The translations under genes and the position numbers were made by a program. From Limnohabitans sp. MORI2 (GTDB lineage: Bacteria; Pseudomonadota; Gammaproteobacteria; Burkholderiales; Burkholderiaceae_C), in the NCBI RefSeq assembly GCF_027925025.1, contig NZ_AP027058.1:62001-126000 (forward strand): DNA of 64,000 nt, given 5' to 3'. Each line of letters begins with the position of its first letter. The stretch's first letter is position 1. The notes under the pieces were generated by a model. It saw only the letters and a list, made by a program, of their open reading frames with translations, made no database searches and had not been told where the DNA came from. This document shows, in pieces, positions 60,226 to 64,000 of this stretch.

Positions 60226-61566
60226 ATGTGGGTTGCTGTATTTCAACAGGGTGTACGCATCGCCCTTGCGTTGTCCCTACCGCTGTGGTTGACCGGTTGT
60301 GTCGCCACCACCGAGCCTTTGATCACCAGCCAAGAGCCCGTGGTTCAACACACAGTCAAAGTGCAGGTGTATCGCGCGGCTGATGATGCAATCAGTCATT
60401 ACGATGACGCACAAATTCAGCAAACACTGGGCGAAGTTGAGCAAACGTTGCGAACACGCGGCATGGCTGTGTCGTTTGAGATTCAACCGAGCATTGAGAT
60501 CGATGAGTCTTTTGAAGATTTGTACTCTCAGGACATCTTGCATTTGAGTGGTCGGTTTCGCGTTGACCCTGACAAGAAACTGCGCATCATCATCACGAAC
60601 AAAATTTGGAGTTGTGGCAACAACTCTTATGAGACAACAGTGATTTTGGGTTGCACGCCAGTGGGTAGCCCCGTGGTTGTGGTGCAGGGAATGGTGGACG
60701 GATCCTCAAGCAACTACGGCACCACGGATGTGATTTTGTGGTTGCATGAAATGGGTCATTCCGTGCAGCTGGGCCATGCCGACAGCTGGAAGCGGGTGAT
60801 GACGCCAGCGCCTCAACCCGATTCCACGCAGTTAGAGCGCTATGAAGTTCGCCAGTACGGTAGCCTGGGTGAGCAGCTGCGTGCACAGGTTGTCCATGCG
60901 GCGGTGGCCGCCCCTAAGCCCATGTCTGCTGACGTACCGCCTGCAGAGGTGAATGTTGTGGCACATGTGCGTCAGGCAGGCTTGCACGGACTCGACCTCA
61001 CGCCATTGAAAAGCATGACCGATGCGCAGCTCTTACCGTTGACATCATTGCTCAACACCTCTGAGTCGTTGAGTGCGCAAGCCAATGCATTGGCTGCATT
61101 GGGTCAACTCGGCGGTGATCTTTCGCTAAATGCAGTGGTGGCGTATTTAACGCAAGGGCCACCTCAGACACAGCGAGAGGTCAAAGAGGCAGGTCTTATT
61201 GCTTTGGCAAAAAATGAAAACCCCGAGGTCTTAGCGCGCGCTACACGTTTTGTGATCCAGGCAACGAGTCCAGCTTTCTGGTGTTCTGTAGCTGTCCTAG
61301 GGGGTGACCAAAAAGCTTGCGCACGTTTGGCCCGTTTGGCCATCGGCGCTTTGGCGCAAAGTCAGCAGCCGCAAGCGCGGGCTTATCTCAAAACACTGGC
61401 CGAATCCTCCATCGGGCATCGCCCACAAGCGATGCCAAGTCAGCCAACGGGTAACTTGGGTGTGAAGCCTGTTGAACCGATTCGCGAACCTGTAGATGTT
61501 CAGTGGTCGTTGGAATCACGCCGCGTGGCGCAAAAGTTTTTGCGTAAAACGGCGTTGCACCCTTAG
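60226..61566 (+). CDS. Predicted metzincin-type lipoprotein with HEAT-like C-terminus
   Basis: The 446-residue protein has a lipoprotein signal (PLWLTGC, Cys25). A zinc motif HEMGHSVQLGH (His174, Glu175, His178, His184) is followed after seven residues by VMTP, a Met-turn-like segment (Met192), as in metzincins; the usual glycine at position 8 of the motif is Gln here. The C-terminal half (about 265-395) is helical and repeat-like (SLSAQANALAALGQLGGDLS, KEAGLIALAKNENPEVLARA), resembling HEAT repeats. The start is ATG 60226 because GGAGG lies 5 nt before it; ATG 60214 overlaps that signal. It overlaps the serpin gene tail-to-tail by four bases. Catalytic function is inferred. Confidence 0.68.
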   Translation: MWVAVFQQGVRIALALSLPLWLTGCVATTEPLITSQEPVVQHTVKVQVYRAADDAISHYDDAQIQQTLGEVEQTLRTRGMAVSFEIQPSIEIDESFEDLYSQDILHLSGRFRVDPDKKLRIIITNKIWSCGNNSYETTVILGCTPVGSPVVVVQGMVDGSSSNYGTTDVILWLHEMGHSVQLGHADSWKRVMTPAPQPDSTQLERYEVRQYGSLGEQLRAQVVHAAVAAPKPMSADVPPAEVNVVAHVRQAGLHGLDLTPLKSMTDAQLLPLTSLLNTSESLSAQANALAALGQLGGDLSLNAVVAYLTQGPPQTQREVKEAGLIALAKNENPEVLARATRFVIQATSPAFWCSVAVLGGDQKACARLARLAIGALAQSQQPQARAYLKTLAESSIGHRPQAMPSQPTGNLGVKPVEPIREPVDVQWSLESRRVAQKFLRKTALHP

Positions 61567-62792
61567 CGATCGGCCAAGCGTGGATCATGCACCACGCCTG
61601 CAAACAAGACACCCCGTTGTGTGCTGTCAACGACAGCCCATGCAAATGGACGATCTGCTCGTACTTCTAACGGTGGTTTGATGGGGGCGGCGGCCCGCAT
61701 GGTCATGACCGCCGCTGTTGCTGCCGCTGCTTCTGTACCTTGTTCCGAGACTTCCACGTATGCCTCATGCTGCATGGCGCTGATGTAGAGGTCTTGTTCT
61801 GCACTGATTCCAGAAAAATCTGCACGCCCTTGTGTGAAGGCGAGGCGCATACCCAGCTGCTGCAAAGAGGCTGTCAGAGATTGGGATTGACGTGCTTTCC
61901 ATCGGGGCATAGAAAGCAGCACAGCTTGAGGGCTGAGTTTTGACGCCCAATTTTTTTGCAGCAATGTCAAAGCATCTGCCAAGCCGCGTCCAGAGGAAGG
62001 CACGAACAGCACCATGCGCAAATCATCGTGTGAGTAAGGCAGTTCTACAACTTTGATCTGTGTGCTGCCTTGCTTGATTTCACCCGCTAACCAATCGCCC
62101 GCTTGATGCATCATTGACACAGCCACTTGATGACCAGACGTCAGTGTGAATGGTGCATCGTGGGTCCGTCTTGGGTCAAATGCGTGCGCCCAGGGCGCTT
62201 TCAAATACATGGCTTGGGTCAGCACCAAGCGGGTCATCGATGTGATGCTGTCGGTGCCCAGCAACTCAGGAACTAGGCCTTGGGTTTGTTGACTGATCCA
62301 ATCGTTGATGCGCTCCCTAGAAGCCTTGGGTTGATGGACGAAATCGACCAAGCCTGGGTTGGCCTGATGGTTGAGACGTAGGCGTTGCAAATAAGACGGC
62401 AAAACTTCACGGGTTTTGTTGAGCCAAACGCGGTTGCCAGTGTGTAACTTGACAGGGCTTTTGTTGATTCGATGCTGAAGCTGTTGAATCACTTGCTGGT
62501 TTTGGGTAAATGCCAAAGGGTCGTTTGGCATTTGCAGTGCTTGAGTGATTTCTTTGGCCGTCTCGCCTTGTGCACCTGCATGGACCATGGCCAACGCGGA
62601 CCAGATGCTCAAAGGTGAGATCACGCCGTTGGCCTGAGGTGACAGCAAAGTGGCGGCCATTTTTTGGGTGCTAGACGCCCAAACGTCCGTTGCTACTGCG
62701 GGGGCTTCGGCACCGGCTGTGTTTGCCAAGGCGTAGGTGCCAAAGCTGGCCGCAATCTGCTGAAGAAATTCGCGTTTGTTCAAATGCATCAT
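61563..62792 (-). CDS. Serpin family protein, inhibitory type
   Basis: The 409-residue protein has the serpin signature order: NGVISPLSIWSALAMVHAGA, TGNRVWLNKT, LVLTQAMYLKAPWAHAFDP, IKVVELPYSHDDLRMVLFVP, and ADRPFAWAVVDSTQRGVLFA at the end. The reactive-centre hinge EQGTEAAAATAA at residues 350-361 has small residues at every position needed for loop insertion, which marks an inhibitory serpin. Counting 17 residues from the hinge Glu puts P1 at Arg366, so a trypsin-like target is predicted. The N-terminus KREFLQQIAASFG resembles a Tat-type leader, so it may be exported. Confidence 0.9.
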   Translation of the reverse strand: MMHLNKREFLQQIAASFGTYALANTAGAEAPAVATDVWASSTQKMAATLLSPQANGVISPLSIWSALAMVHAGAQGETAKEITQALQMPNDPLAFTQNQQVIQQLQHRINKSPVKLHTGNRVWLNKTREVLPSYLQRLRLNHQANPGLVDFVHQPKASRERINDWISQQTQGLVPELLGTDSITSMTRLVLTQAMYLKAPWAHAFDPRRTHDAPFTLTSGHQVAVSMMHQAGDWLAGEIKQGSTQIKVVELPYSHDDLRMVLFVPSSGRGLADALTLLQKNWASKLSPQAVLLSMPRWKARQSQSLTASLQQLGMRLAFTQGRADFSGISAEQDLYISAMQHEAYVEVSEQGTEAAAATAAVMTMRAAAPIKPPLEVRADRPFAWAVVDSTQRGVLFAGVVHDPRLADR

Positions 62793-62868
62793 GTAAAAAT
62801 TAAGAAAATAGTTACATCTAACGCGCCATTTCCCGTGTGAGAGGACAGCTGATGAATTATTTTTTTAA

Positions 62869-63444
62869 TTAGGCGCCGTAATAACGGTCAGCGCGGTGAT
62901 TTACGGCAATCACCAAATTCAAAGCAAAGGCACCGAGCAGTGACAGCAGTGCTTTGTGTGCATCGGTTAGCGCAAAGACGGTGAGCAAGATGCAGGCGTC
63001 AATGGCCATTTGCACATGGCCTGCACGCCAGCCGCGAGTCTTTTGCAAATACACCGCCATGATGGTGACGCCGCCTAAGCTGGCGCCGTGGCGAATCAAA
63101 ATCAAAATGCCAGTCCCGACCAGCAGGCCAGCCATGACGGCGGCGAAGGTGGGTTCTAAATGCGAAAACCCAATCCATTGAGGCAGCAGCTCGACGTAGA
63201 TGGAGAGTAGGCCAACAGCTGCAAATGTTTTGAAAGTGAACGCATGGCCGAGTCGCTGCCAGCCAAACACGTAAAACGGCAGATTGATGGTGAACAACAC
63301 CGCGCCCAATGGCAGCTCTGCTAAGTAATGCAGCAAGAACGCCACACCTGTGGTGCCGCCGGTGAACAGGGAAGCTTCACGAAACAAGCACACCCCCAAC
63401 GCGACAAACAAGCAGCCCGTGAGCAAACCTTGCAGATCTTCCAA
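62869..63444 (-). CDS. YitT-family membrane protein
   Basis: The 191-residue protein has five to six hydrophobic segments: LTGCLFVALGVCLFREASLF, GGTTGVAFLLHYLAELPLGA, LFTINLPFYVFGWQRLGHAF, FKTFAAVGLLSIYVELLPQW, and MAGLLVGTGILILIRHGASL with LGGVTIMAVYLQ. This matches the YitT/DUF161 family. The start shown is TTG 63444, but the reading frame is open back to the gatB stop at 63493-63495, with an ATT at 63489 as a possible longer start. Function unknown; membrane transport is suspected. Confidence 0.82.
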   Translation of the reverse strand: MEDLQGLLTGCLFVALGVCLFREASLFTGGTTGVAFLLHYLAELPLGAVLFTINLPFYVFGWQRLGHAFTFKTFAAVGLLSIYVELLPQWIGFSHLEPTFAAVMAGLLVGTGILILIRHGASLGGVTIMAVYLQKTRGWRAGHVQMAIDACILLTVFALTDAHKALLSLLGAFALNLVIAVNHRADRYYGA

Positions 63445-63492
63445 CGCACTGTGCGGCGCTGGGGTGGGTGGTGTGGCTTCTGAGGAAATGGC

Positions 63493-64000
63493 TTATCCCA
63501 GTTTCTTCATCAGCAGTGCGTTGACTTGGGCGGGGTTGGCTTTGCCCTTGCTGGCCTTCATGATGGGGCCGACCAAGCCGTTCAAGGCTTTGGCGTTGCC
63601 CGCTTTGAACTCTTCGACGTTCTTGGGGTTGGCGGCCAACACCTCGTCGATGATTTTTTCCAACTCACCGGTATCGTTCATCTGCTTCAAGCCTTTGGCT
63701 TCGATGATGGCGTCGACTTCGCCCTCGCCGTTCCACAACGCCTCAAACACTTGCTTGGCCGAGTTGTTGTTGATCGTGCCGTCTTGGATGCGCGCAATCA
63801 TCGCGCCCAGTTGTGCAGCGCTGACGGGGATGTTGTCAAACGTCACTTCGCCACTGTTCAAACGGCGTGAGACTTCGCCCATGATCCAGTTGCTGGCCAG
63901 TTTGGGTTGACCGCAGGCTTTGGCCGCCGCTTCAAAGTAGGCCGCGGTGGCTTTGCTTTGTGTGAGTAAGGTCGCGTCGTATTCAGGCAGCGCGTAGTCT
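63493..64000 (-). CDS. gatB: Asp/Glu-tRNA(Asn/Gln) amidotransferase subunit B, C-terminal part (partial)
   Basis: The gene enters from the right edge. The visible 169 residues start (in reading direction) with [20 protein letters not shown], then [27 protein letters not shown]-like [38 protein letters not shown] and [20 protein letters not shown]. This is the GatB C-terminal YqeY-like tRNA-binding domain. GatB helps convert Glu-tRNA(Gln) to Gln-tRNA(Gln). The stop TAA lies at 63493-63495. Confidence 0.96.
   Translation of the reverse strand, partial: DYALPEYDATLLTQSKATAAYFEAAAKACGQPKLASNWIMGEVSRRLNSGEVTFDNIPVSAAQLGAMIARIQDGTINNNSAKQVFEALWNGEGEVDAIIEAKGLKQMNDTGELEKIIDEVLAANPKNVEEFKAGNAKALNGLVGPIMKASKGKANPAQVNALLMKKLG

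Noticed and set aside
1..64000. tRNA, rRNA, insertion sequences, prophage or genomic-island borders
   Set aside because: None was seen on reading both strands; genes are dense and of similar codon style throughout, so no island border could be supported.

Overview
The window looks like part of a chromosome from a freshwater-type betaproteobacterium, most likely Burkholderiales, family Comamonadaceae. This is inferred from gene content (glycolate oxidase subunits, a phasin, a Bug/TctC receptor, DUF5666 with SHP-type cytochromes, UrtABCDE plus urease, class I-like radA and alr neighbourhood), moderately GC-rich codon use and dense, overlapping operons. No tRNA, rRNA, insertion sequence, prophage or CRISPR array was seen. 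The left edge cuts a glnK-type gene and the right edge cuts gatB.

Layout. 0-8 kb: glnK/amtB, glcEF without glcD, an lplT-EamA-gpx operon and alr. 8-18 kb: a hybrid sensor kinase, radA, then a DUF5666 lipoprotein divergent from a haem operon (SHP-type cytochrome, dihaem cytochrome, cytochrome b) that ends in its own QseBC-type two-component system; two tandem PmrA/QseB-like boxes lie in the divergent gap. 17-29 kb: ilvE, a zinc-finger protein, waaF, glycosyltransferase, nitronate monooxygenase, a second two-component system, AmpG, M48 peptidase, an MBL hydrolase, phasin and twin tiny membrane proteins. 29-37 kb: M14 carboxypeptidase, panD and an aromatic amine dehydrogenase operon (aauBEDA plus two cytochromes c) divergent from an AraC regulator. 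37-44 kb: Bug receptor plus amidase, LysR, extradiol dioxygenase, cytochrome b561 with two YceI proteins, and a flavoprotein. 44-58 kb: TonB receptor and the urea locus. 58-64 kb: MAPEG, xthA, pyrE, a metzincin-like lipoprotein facing a serpin, YitT and gatB.

Nitrogen acquisition is the main theme: ammonium (amtB/glnK), urea uptake and hydrolysis, aromatic amine deamination, an amidase and nitronate oxidation. The urea locus is unusual in its order: ureD is separated from ureABCEFG by urtABCDE lying in the opposite orientation. Good sigma-54 type promoter matches precede both urtA and ureA.

The most striking unexplained structure lies between ureD and urtE: two 78-nt elements, each a 25-nt arm, a 28-nt core and a 25-nt inverted arm. 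The cores are identical but inverted relative to each other, while the arms of the two elements are unrelated. A second notable item is an apparently inhibitory serpin, rare in bacteria, overlapping tail-to-tail with a predicted metzincin lipoprotein.
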